Source of the DNA: Streptomyces alfalfae
Lineage (GTDB): Bacteria; Actinomycetota; Actinomycetes; Streptomycetales; Streptomycetaceae
Reading direction: 5' to 3'
Length of the DNA stretch: 64,000 nt
Assembly (NCBI RefSeq): GCF_004127445.1
Contig: NZ_QEXM01000033.1
Location: 1-64,000, forward strand
Below the pieces are notes generated by a model. It had not been told where the DNA came from. It worked only from the letters and a program-made list of their open reading frames with translations, and searched no databases. Shown here one piece after another: positions 15,794-24,276 of the stretch (positions are counted from its first letter, which is position 1; each line of letters begins with the position of its first letter). The position numbers and the translations under genes were made by a program.

Positions 15794-17116
15794 GTGGTCA
15801 CCCCCCGCACTCCCCGGTCGGCGGCTCTCGCCCTCGCCACCGCCGTCGTCTCCCTCGCCGCGCTCGCCGTGCCCTACCAGGCCCTGGCCGCTCCGGCCGG
15901 TGCGACGAAGGCCGCCCTGCCCGCCGTCACGCCGCGCGCCGAGACCCCGGCCCTGCACGACGACGAGGCGGGCGGCGACGCCGACGCCGACGACCCGGCG
16001 ATCTGGCGCGACGACGCGGACCCGGACCGCAGCCTGGTGATCGCCACCGGCAAGCAGGGCGGACTGCGCGTCTACGACCTGGCGGCCCGTGAGGTGCAGT
16101 CCCTGCCCGCGCCCGCCGCGCCGGGCCCCGACCACGCCCCCGGCCGCTACAACAACGTCGACCTCGTGCACGGGCTGCGCCTGTCGTCCGGCCCGGCCGA
16201 CCTCGCCGTGACCAGCGACCGCGGCACCGACCGGCTCCGCTTCTACCGCATCGACAACAGCCGCCCCGGCGGCCCGCTCACCGACGTCACGGACCCCTCG
16301 GCCCCGCCGATCTTCTCCGCCGACCAGGCGGAGATCGACGACCAGCGCACCGCGTACGGGCTCGCCACCTGGACCGACAAGGCCACGGGCCGCTCCTACG
16401 CCCTGGTCAGCCAGCGGGAGCGGACGAGCATCGCCCTGCTCGAACTCACCCCGGCCGCCGACGGCAAGGTCAGCTACCGCAAGGTCCGCACCATCGACCT
16501 GCCCGCCGACTTCCGCCTCCCGAACGGCACTTCGTGGACGCCCTGCGGCGAGCCCGGCGAACTGCCGCAGGTCGAGGGCATGGTGGTCGACCCGGCCGAC
16601 GGCACGCTGTACGCGGGCCAGGAGGACGTCGGCATCTGGCGGCTCCGCGCCGACCTGACGGGCAAGCCGAAGCTGATCGACAAGGTCCGCGAGTACGGCG
16701 TCCCCGGCGCCTATGACGAGGAGACCGAGGAGTGCACGCCGGGCGCCGACCCCGGCTACGGCGGCAAGCGCGTCACGGCCGACGTCGAGGGGCTGACGCT
16801 CCTCACGGAGAAGGACGGCGACGGCTACCTCCTGGCGTCCAGCCAGGGTGACAACACCTTCGCCGCCTACGACCGCGAGGTGTCCGACGCCAACGAGTAC
16901 GAGGGCGGCTTCCGCGTGACGGCGGCCTCCGCCACCCTCGACGGCTCGGAGGAGTGCGACGGCGCCGCGGTGCTCAACGAGTCGCTGGGGTCCAGGTTCC
17001 CCAACGGTCTGCTCGTCGTGCAGGACGGCCATGACGCGCCCGGTGACAGCGAGCGCCCCTCCACCAACTTCAAGTTCGTGGACCTCGGCAAGGTCATGGA
17101 CGCCCTGGACGACTGA
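15794..17116 (+). CDS. secreted beta-propeller phytase
   Basis: 440-residue 3-phytase (BPP class), releasing phosphate from phytate outside the cell with calcium. The GTG at 15794 follows AAGGGATCC and gives a Sec signal, hydrophobic LALATAVVSLAALAV with cleavage likely after ALA near residue 32. Family stretches include DADADDPAIWRDDADPDRSLVIATGKQGGLRVYDL, seen in two pieces around residues 56-95, then GRYNNVDLVHGL, DRGTDRLRFY, EGMVVDPADGTLYAGQEDVGIW and VEGLTLL. The PHO box upstream fits its role in phosphate scavenging. Full family length; no defect seen. Confidence 0.93.
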   Translation: MVTPRTPRSAALALATAVVSLAALAVPYQALAAPAGATKAALPAVTPRAETPALHDDEAGGDADADDPAIWRDDADPDRSLVIATGKQGGLRVYDLAAREVQSLPAPAAPGPDHAPGRYNNVDLVHGLRLSSGPADLAVTSDRGTDRLRFYRIDNSRPGGPLTDVTDPSAPPIFSADQAEIDDQRTAYGLATWTDKATGRSYALVSQRERTSIALLELTPAADGKVSYRKVRTIDLPADFRLPNGTSWTPCGEPGELPQVEGMVVDPADGTLYAGQEDVGIWRLRADLTGKPKLIDKVREYGVPGAYDEETEECTPGADPGYGGKRVTADVEGLTLLTEKDGDGYLLASSQGDNTFAAYDREVSDANEYEGGFRVTAASATLDGSEECDGAAVLNESLGSRFPNGLLVVQDGHDAPGDSERPSTNFKFVDLGKVMDALDD

Positions 17117-17132
17117 GGCTCCGCACGGGCCG

Positions 17133-18794
17133 TCAGCGCAGCAGGCCCGGACGTCTCGACCGTGCGGTGGAGACGAGTTCGGCCACCGTCGCCAGCTTGA
17201 CCCGGGGGCGGCCCGCGGCCTCGCCGCGGGCCGTCTCCGCGCGTTCGATCGCGGCCAGACCGCGGGCGTCTACCACCTGGCGGTTGCGGCGGCGGGCCAG
17301 GCGGTGGAAGGCGCGTACCGGCTGCCGCGGGGCGGGCAGCGTGCCCGCGACCGCGTCGGCCAGGAGCGTCGACACCGTCTCGGCGGCGCAGGTGCGGTTG
17401 GCGCCGATGCCGCCGGTGGGGCCGCGCTTGATCCACCCCACGACGTAGGCGCCGGGGCGCCCGGCGACCCGGCCGCCCTCGTGCGGCACGGTGCCCGTCG
17501 TCTCGTCGAAGGGCAGGTCCGCCACCGGCACACCGCGGTAGCCGATCGCGCGCAGGACCAGGCCCGCCCGCAGGACGCGCTCCCCCGCCCCCGACGCGAC
17601 GCGCACCGCCTCGGCCCGGCCCTCGCCCTGGATCTCCACGGGCTCGCTGTGAAAGCGCAGGACGATGCGCCTGCCCGGCCCCGGCTGCCGCCCCAGGTCC
17701 ACGGGAGCGCGGGTGACGTCGCGCAGGACGGCGGCCTTGTCCTTCGGGCCCGCCGCGTCGATGGCGGCGGCGATCCTCGGGTCGTGGTCGTCGACGACGA
17801 GGTCGACGCCCGGAAGGTGCTTCAGGGCGAGGAGTTCGGACCGGGTGCAGGCCGCGTGCTCGGGGCCGCGCCGTGCGAGGAGCACCACCTCGCGCACCTT
17901 GCCGGACCGCAGCGCGCTCAGGGCGTGGTCGGCGATGTCGGTGCGGGCCAGCGCGTCGGGGTCGGCGAGCAGGATGCGTGCCACGTCCAGGGCGACGTTG
18001 CCGTTGCCGACGACGACCACGCGCTCCGCCGACAGGTCGACGGTATCCGCCGCCGCGTCCGGGTGGGCGTTGTACCAGGCGACGAAGGCGCGGGCGGAGA
18101 GGGACCCCGGCAGGTCCTCGCCGGGTATGCCGAGACGCCGGTCGGCGGAGGCGCCCACCGCGTAGATCACCGCGTCGTGGTGGTCGGCGATCTCCTCGGC
18201 GGTGACGTCGGCTCCCACGTCGAGCCCCAGGTGCATCCGTACCCTCGGGTGGGCGTGGAAGCGGGCGAAGGTGTCGCCGACCCGCTTGGTGGCGGGGTGG
18301 TCCGGCGCCACGCCGTAGCGCACGAGGCCCCCCGCCACCGGGAGTCGGTCGATGAGGGTGATCTCGGCGCCGGTGTGCAGGAGCAGGTCCTGCGCCGCGT
18401 ACATCCCGGCGGGGCCCGTGCCGACGACGGCGACCTTCAGCGGCGCGAAGTCGGCGGGCAGGACGCGCGGGAAGGACGGTTCGCCCCAGGGGTGGAAGTT
18501 GGGCCCCTCGGGCTCCGGCGCGGGGCCGCCGGCCGCCCCGCCCTCGTCGAAGTAGCCCGCGTTGACGTCGGCGTACTCCCGCTGGGCGGCCGGCAGCTTG
18601 TCCACCGGGAAGATCGCGTCGACCGGGCAGGCGTCGGCGCAGGCGCCGCAGGCGATGCAGGTCGCGGGGTCGATGTGCAGCATCTCCGTGCTGCCGAACG
18701 CCCGCTCCTCCGGTGTGGGGTGGATGCAGTTGACCGGGCAGACGGCGACGCAGGTGGCGTCGCTGCAGCAGGTCTGGGTGATGACGTAGGTCAT
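17133..18794 (-). CDS. ferredoxin fused to FprA/FprB-type ferredoxin-NADP reductase
   Basis: 553-residue fusion. Residues 1-60 are a 4Fe-4S ferredoxin (TCCSDATCVAVCP and CIACGACADACP cysteine sets). Residues about 100-553 are an adrenodoxin-reductase-like flavoprotein: VAVVGTGPAGMYAAQDLL binds FAD and VVVVGNGNVALDVARILL binds NADP. It would pass electrons from NADPH to oxygenases. The ATG at 18794 opens the ferredoxin exactly (MTYVITQTCC). It follows the AurF-like gene by 53 bases on the same strand, which makes it the likely reductase for that diiron enzyme. Confidence 0.92.
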   Translation of the reverse strand: MTYVITQTCCSDATCVAVCPVNCIHPTPEERAFGSTEMLHIDPATCIACGACADACPVDAIFPVDKLPAAQREYADVNAGYFDEGGAAGGPAPEPEGPNFHPWGEPSFPRVLPADFAPLKVAVVGTGPAGMYAAQDLLLHTGAEITLIDRLPVAGGLVRYGVAPDHPATKRVGDTFARFHAHPRVRMHLGLDVGADVTAEEIADHHDAVIYAVGASADRRLGIPGEDLPGSLSARAFVAWYNAHPDAAADTVDLSAERVVVVGNGNVALDVARILLADPDALARTDIADHALSALRSGKVREVVLLARRGPEHAACTRSELLALKHLPGVDLVVDDHDPRIAAAIDAAGPKDKAAVLRDVTRAPVDLGRQPGPGRRIVLRFHSEPVEIQGEGRAEAVRVASGAGERVLRAGLVLRAIGYRGVPVADLPFDETTGTVPHEGGRVAGRPGAYVVGWIKRGPTGGIGANRTCAAETVSTLLADAVAGTLPAPRQPVRAFHRLARRRNRQVVDARGLAAIERAETARGEAAGRPRVKLATVAELVSTARSRRPGLLR

Positions 18795-18847
18795 GTTCGT
18801 GGACTCGGCTCGGCTCGGATCCGTCGGCTCGGATCGGTCGGATCGGC

Positions 18848-19762
18848 TCAGATGAGGTGGGCGCGCTTGTAGAACACCAGGGCCGGTTTGGTGAGCAGCC
18901 CGCACGAGGCCAGGAACTCCATCAGCCCGGCGCAGCTGGAGCGCAGCATCGACTTGTGGTGCTCGTTGGCCTTCGCCTCGGCGAGGGCGCGCTTCTCGTC
19001 GAGCCCGGCGTTCGCGTACACCTCGCGGTTCACCATGCTGGTGACGATGACGTACGAGGCGATGGCGATGACCAGGGCGTTGAACCGGCGGCGCACGCGG
19101 CCCGCGCCCGCGAGGTGCTTGCGCGTCTGCTCGCGGGCGAACTTCATGTGCCGCGACTCCTCGACCACATGGATGTTGTTGATGGTGCGCACGAAGGGCA
19201 CCACCCGCTCGTCGCGCATCCAGTCGCGCTGCATGACGTCGAGCACCTCCTCGGCCACGAGGATCGCGGCGTACGCGGCCTCACCGAAGGCGACCGACTT
19301 GAACACCCTGCCCATCTCGGTCGCGAACCGGTGCGGGCGGTACGGCGGGGCGCCGAGCTTCTCGGCGCCGCGGGCGAACATGATCGAGTGGCGGCACTCC
19401 TCGGCTATCTCCGTGAGCGCCCACTGGACCTCGGCGCTGGTCGGGTCCTTGGCGTACACGTCGCGCAGCACCATCTGCTGGAGGATCATCTCGAACCAGA
19501 TGCCGGTGCTGGCCACCGAGGCGGCTTCCTGCCGCGTCAGTTCCTTGCGCTGCTCCTCGGTCATCTCGCGCCAGTAGGCGGTTCCGTAGAGCGTGCTCCA
19601 CTCGGGGCTCGCGCCGTGGTAACCGCGGTCCAGCGGGGTCTCCCAGTCGACCTCGGTGGCCGGGTCGTACGCCAGCACGGCGGCCGAGTGCAGCAGCCGC
19701 CGGGCGATGTCGCCCTCCGGTGGGTCGTCCTGTGCGCTCGGCCGAACAGTGCTGCTTGCCAT
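18848..19762 (-). CDS. AurF-like diiron oxygenase
   Basis: 304-residue protein of the p-aminobenzoate N-oxygenase (AurF) family, ferritin-like four-helix diiron enzymes that oxidise amines or C-H bonds. Candidate iron ligands are the Glu of RQEAASVASTGIWFE, EECRH (ExxxH style) near residue 123, the Glu of ILVAEEVLD and VVEESRHMKF near residue 205. Length matches the family. The ferredoxin-reductase fusion lies next on the strand and could supply electrons. Whether it serves the biosynthetic operon upstream or an unrelated core function is not decided by sequence. Confidence 0.85.
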   Translation of the reverse strand: MASSTVRPSAQDDPPEGDIARRLLHSAAVLAYDPATEVDWETPLDRGYHGASPEWSTLYGTAYWREMTEEQRKELTRQEAASVASTGIWFEMILQQMVLRDVYAKDPTSAEVQWALTEIAEECRHSIMFARGAEKLGAPPYRPHRFATEMGRVFKSVAFGEAAYAAILVAEEVLDVMQRDWMRDERVVPFVRTINNIHVVEESRHMKFAREQTRKHLAGAGRVRRRFNALVIAIASYVIVTSMVNREVYANAGLDEKRALAEAKANEHHKSMLRSSCAGLMEFLASCGLLTKPALVFYKRAHLI

Positions 19763-19830
19763 CGCTGCGGCTCCTTGACTCGGACGTCAGGGCAGAGGGG
19801 TCCGCGACGCCGCCGGGCACGGCACGCCAC

Positions 19831-19867
19831 GACCCCGTTGTTAGACAGAAGGTATAACAACGGGGTC
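19831..19867. promoter_or_regulatory. perfect 13-bp inverted repeat upstream of the AurF-like gene
   Basis: GACCCCGTTGTTA (19831-19843) and TAACAACGGGGTC (19855-19867) flank 11 bases. On the minus strand it lies about 70 bases before the oxygenase ATG and contains a TATACC -10-like string. It could be a repressor operator or the terminator of the preceding MFS gene; absence of a T-run favours an operator. Confidence 0.6.
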
Positions 19868-19926
19868 TGTGTGCCTACCCTCCAGTAAGCACGAGTGGCG
19901 GCCGGATACGCACGCGCCGGGAGCGG

Positions 19927-21168
19927 TCAGGTGTGACTCAACTGCTCCGCGGCGCCGCTCGGCTGCCCCGCGGGCGTCCACCGGATCCTGGTGCTGCACG
20001 CGGCGACGACGAGCGCCGAGGCGGCGACGGCGGCGAAGCCCCAGACCAGGCTGCTCGCGTGGGCGATGAAGCCGATGAGCGGCGGCCCGGCGAGCAGCCC
20101 CGTCGTGCCCATGGCCGCGACCAGCGTCAGCGAGTCCGAGCCCTGCCCCGCCGCCGCCACGTACACGCACGGGGTGACGGCCGCGATGCCGAGGCCGACG
20201 CAGGCGAAGCCGATCAGGGCCGGGACCAGGCCGCCGCTGACCAGGGCGAGGAGCAGTCCGACGCCCGCCAGGGCGCTGCCGAGCAGGACCACGCGGCCGT
20301 CTCCGAAGCGGCTGCGCCAGCCGTCGGCGAAGAGGCGGGCCACGACCATCATCCCGGAGACGACGGCGATGCCGAGGGGCGCGAGGCCCTCCGACGCGTC
20401 GGCGACCTCCTCCAGGTAGAGCGCCGACCAGTCGTTCATGGCGCCCTCGGTCACGGTGCCGAACGCCATCGCGACGCACATCCACAGCGTCAGGGCGGAC
20501 GGCACGGCCCACTTCCGCGCCCGCTTCTTCCCGGCCTCCCGGGATGCCTCCGCCTCCTCCGTCTCCTCCGCCTTCTCGGGCTTCCCCGCGGCCGGTTCGT
20601 CCGCCAGGAGGCCGGTGCGCGCCACCACCACGAGGAGGAGCAGGAGCGCCGCGGCGGCGCCGAAGTGCGCGGCGACCGCGGAGGTGACCGCGTTCATGCC
20701 GGACGCGAGCAGCGCGGCGAGCAGCGAGCCGGCGCTGAACGTCGCGTGCAGCCGGGCCATGGCGTTGCGCTCGTACCGGCCCTCCAGAGCCGCGCCCTGC
20801 GCGTTCATCGCCACGTTCAGACAGCCCACGAGCACACCGTCGACGCACATGACGAGCAGGGCGACGGGGTAGTTCGGCGCCGCGGCGAGCGCGAGGAGGA
20901 CCAGGGCCAGGGCGAGGGCGGACAGCAGCGCGAGACGCTGCGAGCCCAACCGCCGCATCAGGGCCGCGACCAGGGGGAACGACACGGCCGCGCCGACGCC
21001 CGCGGCCATGAGCAGGACCCCGACCTCGGCCGCCGTCAGACCGAGGTCGGACTTGAGGGCGGGGATGCGCGCGGCCCACGTGGCGTACTGGAAGCCGAGG
21101 GCGCAGAACAGGGCGGCGATCGCCAGCTGTCCGCGGTGGAAAGGATCACGTACGCGGAGCACCCGCAT
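19927..21168 (-). CDS. MFS transporter, last gene of biosynthetic operon
   Basis: 413-residue major facilitator protein with 12 hydrophobic segments and a charged central loop (about residues 188-215, rich in Glu/Lys). The N-terminal RGQLAIAALFCALGFQYATWAARIPALKSDLGLTA resembles the FucP/YbjJ-like subgroup in its W-A-A-R-I-P motif, read here as two pieces. The ATG at 21168 shares a base with the stop of the GNAT gene. Likely exports, or imports, the small molecule of the operon. Confidence 0.88.
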   Translation of the reverse strand: MRVLRVRDPFHRGQLAIAALFCALGFQYATWAARIPALKSDLGLTAAEVGVLLMAAGVGAAVSFPLVAALMRRLGSQRLALLSALALALVLLALAAAPNYPVALLVMCVDGVLVGCLNVAMNAQGAALEGRYERNAMARLHATFSAGSLLAALLASGMNAVTSAVAAHFGAAAALLLLLVVVARTGLLADEPAAGKPEKAEETEEAEASREAGKKRARKWAVPSALTLWMCVAMAFGTVTEGAMNDWSALYLEEVADASEGLAPLGIAVVSGMMVVARLFADGWRSRFGDGRVVLLGSALAGVGLLLALVSGGLVPALIGFACVGLGIAAVTPCVYVAAAGQGSDSLTLVAAMGTTGLLAGPPLIGFIAHASSLVWGFAAVAASALVVAACSTRIRWTPAGQPSGAAEQLSHT

Positions 21169-21740
21169 CAGCCCACTTCTCCGTCGCGCGGCGCCGGACC
21201 CACCGGCACCGCCCTGGACATGTACACGGCCGTCGGGCCGTACCCGGCCGGGAGACCGGCCGCCTCGTCGGCGGTGTATCCGTGCCGCGCCCAGTACCGG
21301 TCACTGCCGCCCACGGCCACCAGGGAGATCCGCTCGTACCCGTGCGCACGGGCCGTGGCGGTGAGCGCGTCGACCAGATGGCGGGCGAGCCCCCGTTGCC
21401 GCAGGTCCTCGGCGACGACGATGTCGTGCAGGTGGAGATTGCGCGACGTGCGCGGGGCGGCCTCGGGCCGCCCTTCGGGGCTGTGCAGATCCGGGTACCG
21501 CTCCTCCGGGTAGGGCAGGGCCAGCAGATAGCCCGCGAGCCGGGGCCCGAGGTCGAGCGCGAAGCAGGTGTCCGGCGAGGCGAGCGTCCGGGACCTGAGC
21601 GCGTCCCTGCCCTCGGAGAGGCCGAGCCGTGTGTAGGCGCGGGCTTCGAGCTCCACGATGCCGTCCCAGTCGGCCTCGTCGATACGGCGCACCCGTACCG
21701 CCTGGTCGGCGGGCACATCGAGCACATGGGTGCGGCTCAC
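21168..21740 (-). CDS. GNAT-family N-acetyltransferase
   Basis: 190-residue acetyltransferase. The acetyl-CoA pyrophosphate loop reads VVAEDLRQRGLARHLV (Q/R-x-x-G-x-G/A), preceded by strand LHLHDI, and the C-terminal YWARHGYT is the usual aromatic-rich GNAT end. The GTG at 21740 is set by a GTGA overlap with the decarboxylase stop. In this operon it could acetylate the amine made by the decarboxylase, for modification or self-protection. Confidence 0.85.
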   Translation of the reverse strand: MSRTHVLDVPADQAVRVRRIDEADWDGIVELEARAYTRLGLSEGRDALRSRTLASPDTCFALDLGPRLAGYLLALPYPEERYPDLHSPEGRPEAAPRTSRNLHLHDIVVAEDLRQRGLARHLVDALTATARAHGYERISLVAVGGSDRYWARHGYTADEAAGLPAGYGPTAVYMSRAVPVGPAPRDGEVG

Positions 21741-22960
21741 GCTTCCCCGCCCTCCGTCCAGGTGTACGCCAGCGGGCCGAAGCCGTTGAAGCCCTGCGTC
21801 ATGTAGCTGGTCGCGTAGGCGCCGCTGGACAGGACCCACACCGGGTCGCCCGAGGCCAGCGCCTCGGGTACCGCTACGAGGCCGTGCTCGTGCGAGAAGG
21901 CGTCGTCGCTGTCGCAGGTGGGGCCCGCCACGACGGCCGGCACGGGATCGGCGTCGTGGTGCGTGGGGAAGACCAGGCGGTACTGCAACTGGTCCATCTC
22001 GTACAGGCCGTTGAACTTGCCGCAGCTCAGGTAGAGCCAGTACTGCCGCTCGCCGTCGGGGCGACGCCGTGCGGCGAGCCGGGAGACATGGGCGCGGATG
22101 GCGCCGTGGTCGGCGATGAGATGGCGGCCGGGCTCGATGACGAAGCCGAGCCGGTGGCCCGGGATCGCGGCGAGCCGCGCCATGCCCTCACGGATGACCG
22201 CGAAGATCTTGTCCATCGGGGGGGCGAGCGGTGTGCCGTGCTGGTCGCGGTAGCCGAGCGCGGGCAGTCCGCCGCCGAGGTTGACGTGGTCGAGGGAGAT
22301 GCCGCGCCGGGCCAGGGCGGTGAGCACGTCGGCGATGAGGTCGCAGGCGTCGCTCCAGGCGTCCGCCGTCATCTGCTGGGAGCCGACGTGCACGGAGAGC
22401 CCGGCGGGGGTGAGGCCGAGCTCGCGTGCCCGCTCCAGGATGGCGACGGCGTCGGCGGGTGAACAGCCGTACTTGTTGCTGAGCCCCCAGAGCGCCCCCT
22501 CCCCCGTGGTCGCGAGCCGGCAGAACACCCGGGCGCCGGGCGCGTGCCGCGCGATGGCGGTCACGTCCTCCAGGCTGTCGGTGGCGAAGTCCGTGATGCC
22601 GAGGCGGTGCGCGTCGGCGATGTCGCGGTCGGACTTCACGGTGTTGCCGTAGTGCGTCCTGCCGATCGGCACCCCGGCGCGCAGCGCCTGCTCGACCTCG
22701 TGGGGGCTGGCCGCGTCGACGCCGCAGCCCCGCGCGGCCAGCCGGGCGAGCACCTCGTCGACCGGGCAGGCCTTCATGGCGAAGCGGACGGCGACGCCGG
22801 GCAGTTCGCGGAGCAGCGCCTCGTACGCTCCCTCGATCCCCGCCAGGTCGAAGACGATCCGGTCGTCGTCGGCGGCCGCCAGGGCGGCCAGGAGCCGGGG
22901 TGCGGCCCCCGGGCCCGTCGCGGGGAGCGGCGCGGTGTCGCACGTCATCGTCGCGCTCAC
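21737..22960 (-). CDS. PLP decarboxylase, fold III (ornithine/lysine type)
   Basis: About 407-residue basic amino acid decarboxylase of the alanine-racemase-fold group. The PLP lysine sits in RFAMKACP (residue 63 from the GTG), the glycine-rich phosphate loop in NLGGGLPAL, and the second-subunit active-site Cys in GPTCDSDD. Substrate specificity (ornithine, lysine, arginine or a modified acid) cannot be read. The GTG at 22960 overlaps the previous stop by four bases; ATG at 22948 is an alternative. Central enzyme of the operon, presumably making an amine building block. Confidence 0.88.
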   Translation of the reverse strand: MSATMTCDTAPLPATGPGAAPRLLAALAAADDDRIVFDLAGIEGAYEALLRELPGVAVRFAMKACPVDEVLARLAARGCGVDAASPHEVEQALRAGVPIGRTHYGNTVKSDRDIADAHRLGITDFATDSLEDVTAIARHAPGARVFCRLATTGEGALWGLSNKYGCSPADAVAILERARELGLTPAGLSVHVGSQQMTADAWSDACDLIADVLTALARRGISLDHVNLGGGLPALGYRDQHGTPLAPPMDKIFAVIREGMARLAAIPGHRLGFVIEPGRHLIADHGAIRAHVSRLAARRRPDGERQYWLYLSCGKFNGLYEMDQLQYRLVFPTHHDADPVPAVVAGPTCDSDDAFSHEHGLVAVPEALASGDPVWVLSSGAYATSYMTQGFNGFGPLAYTWTEGGEA

Positions 22961-24276
22961 GCCGGCCGCCTCGCCGTCAGATGCGCACCGGCGTCCCCGG
23001 CCGCCCGTATCAGGGACCCCCAGGCCTCGGTGAGCAGCGCGAAGTCCTCGATGTCGCCGCGCGCCTCGTCCAGGAACCGCTCGCGGCGCTCCGCGAGGAG
23101 GTCGGCGAAGTGCGCGTAGCGCCCGCCGAGCCGGCGGTAGGCGGCGTCGACGCGGTCGAGGCGCCGCACGTTCCCCGCCTGGTCGAGCGCGGTGCTCTGC
23201 CGGGCGAACTCGCTGATCGCGGACGCGCGGACCCGGCCGTCGGCGTCGAGCAGGGCCTCCCCGGCCTCGGCCATCCGCTCGTAGATGAAGTTGAAGTAGA
23301 GCATCGACAGGAAGAACTTCACGAAGCGCGTCTGGTAGGCGATGAAGCCGGCGTCGGTCCTGCGTTCCGCGGTGTAGTAGTTGACGATGTCGCGGTTGTG
23401 CAGGACGCCGGGCAGCGCCGCGTCGTGGACGAGGTGGATGAGGAAGTAGTCGCTGCCGATGGTGTCGGTCGCGGGTGGCAGCGGCACGCGTTCGTGCACT
23501 CCGTGGAAGGCGATGTTGCACATGTCGACGCGCATCGGGTCGACCAGTGTCAGCGTCGCCCGGTCGTCCGTGAAGGTCTCGGAGCCAGCGCCCCGGAAGG
23601 ATTCGTCGACCAGCTCCCGCTTCTGCTCGTCGGTCCAGTCGTCCGGCGCCCAGAGGCTGACCACATCGTGGTAGGCCCCGGGGTCGAGGGCGCGTATCTC
23701 ACCGATGTCGACGGAGAGTTCACCCACGAAGGAGCCGCCGACCATCGATACCCGCTTGTGCAGGTGGCGCGGCGCGAGGGCGGTCTCGACGGCGCCGTGC
23801 GCCGCGTCGACCGCGCTCTTGCCGAGGGACGCCAGCTCGTGGTGGACGGGGAAGACGGGCTCGCCGTCGAGGAGCTGGTAGCGGCTGTCGGAGTCCCTGC
23901 GGTGCACGGACTCGCAGCCGAGCGCGGCGGCGAAGAGGAACGCGCGGTTGGTGCAGGCGCCGTAGGAGACCGCCGCGGGGAGCATCAGCTCCAGCATCAG
24001 CTCGGGCTTGGCGACGTCCGCGCGGGCGATCACCCGGCTGAGGAAGGCGCGCTGCTCCGGCTCGCCCAGGTGGTGGACGCTGACCCGCGGGTCCTCGGGC
24101 AGCGCGTGGACGGCCGCCGCGTGGGCGGCGAACGTGGCGGGGTCCGAGGAGTCGAGGATCAGCAGGTGCACCTCGACGTCGAAGTGGGCGGTGGCGTAGG
24201 CCGCCTCCTGCCCGATCGCCGCGATGGTGTCCGGGCAGGCCCGGTTGGTGGGCAGGGTCAGGCAGATGCGTCGCAT
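22957..24276 (-). CDS. DUF6271-type protein of biosynthetic operon
   Basis: 439-residue protein starting MRRICLTLPTNRACPDTIAA, with DRATLTLVDPMRVDMCN and LIHLVHDAALPGVLHNRDIVNYY later. It resembles the DUF6271 proteins found in actinobacterial biosynthetic loci; the N-terminus, with strand-turn-helix units and HRRDSDSRYQ, has a GT-A glycosyltransferase-like feel, but no catalytic function is established. Its start lies 19 bases inside the end of the PhyH gene, and it overlaps the decarboxylase start by four, so translation is coupled. Family assignment is from memory of the pattern and is moderate. Confidence 0.65.
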   Translation of the reverse strand: MRRICLTLPTNRACPDTIAAIGQEAAYATAHFDVEVHLLILDSSDPATFAAHAAAVHALPEDPRVSVHHLGEPEQRAFLSRVIARADVAKPELMLELMLPAAVSYGACTNRAFLFAAALGCESVHRRDSDSRYQLLDGEPVFPVHHELASLGKSAVDAAHGAVETALAPRHLHKRVSMVGGSFVGELSVDIGEIRALDPGAYHDVVSLWAPDDWTDEQKRELVDESFRGAGSETFTDDRATLTLVDPMRVDMCNIAFHGVHERVPLPPATDTIGSDYFLIHLVHDAALPGVLHNRDIVNYYTAERRTDAGFIAYQTRFVKFFLSMLYFNFIYERMAEAGEALLDADGRVRASAISEFARQSTALDQAGNVRRLDRVDAAYRRLGGRYAHFADLLAERRERFLDEARGDIEDFALLTEAWGSLIRAAGDAGAHLTARRPA

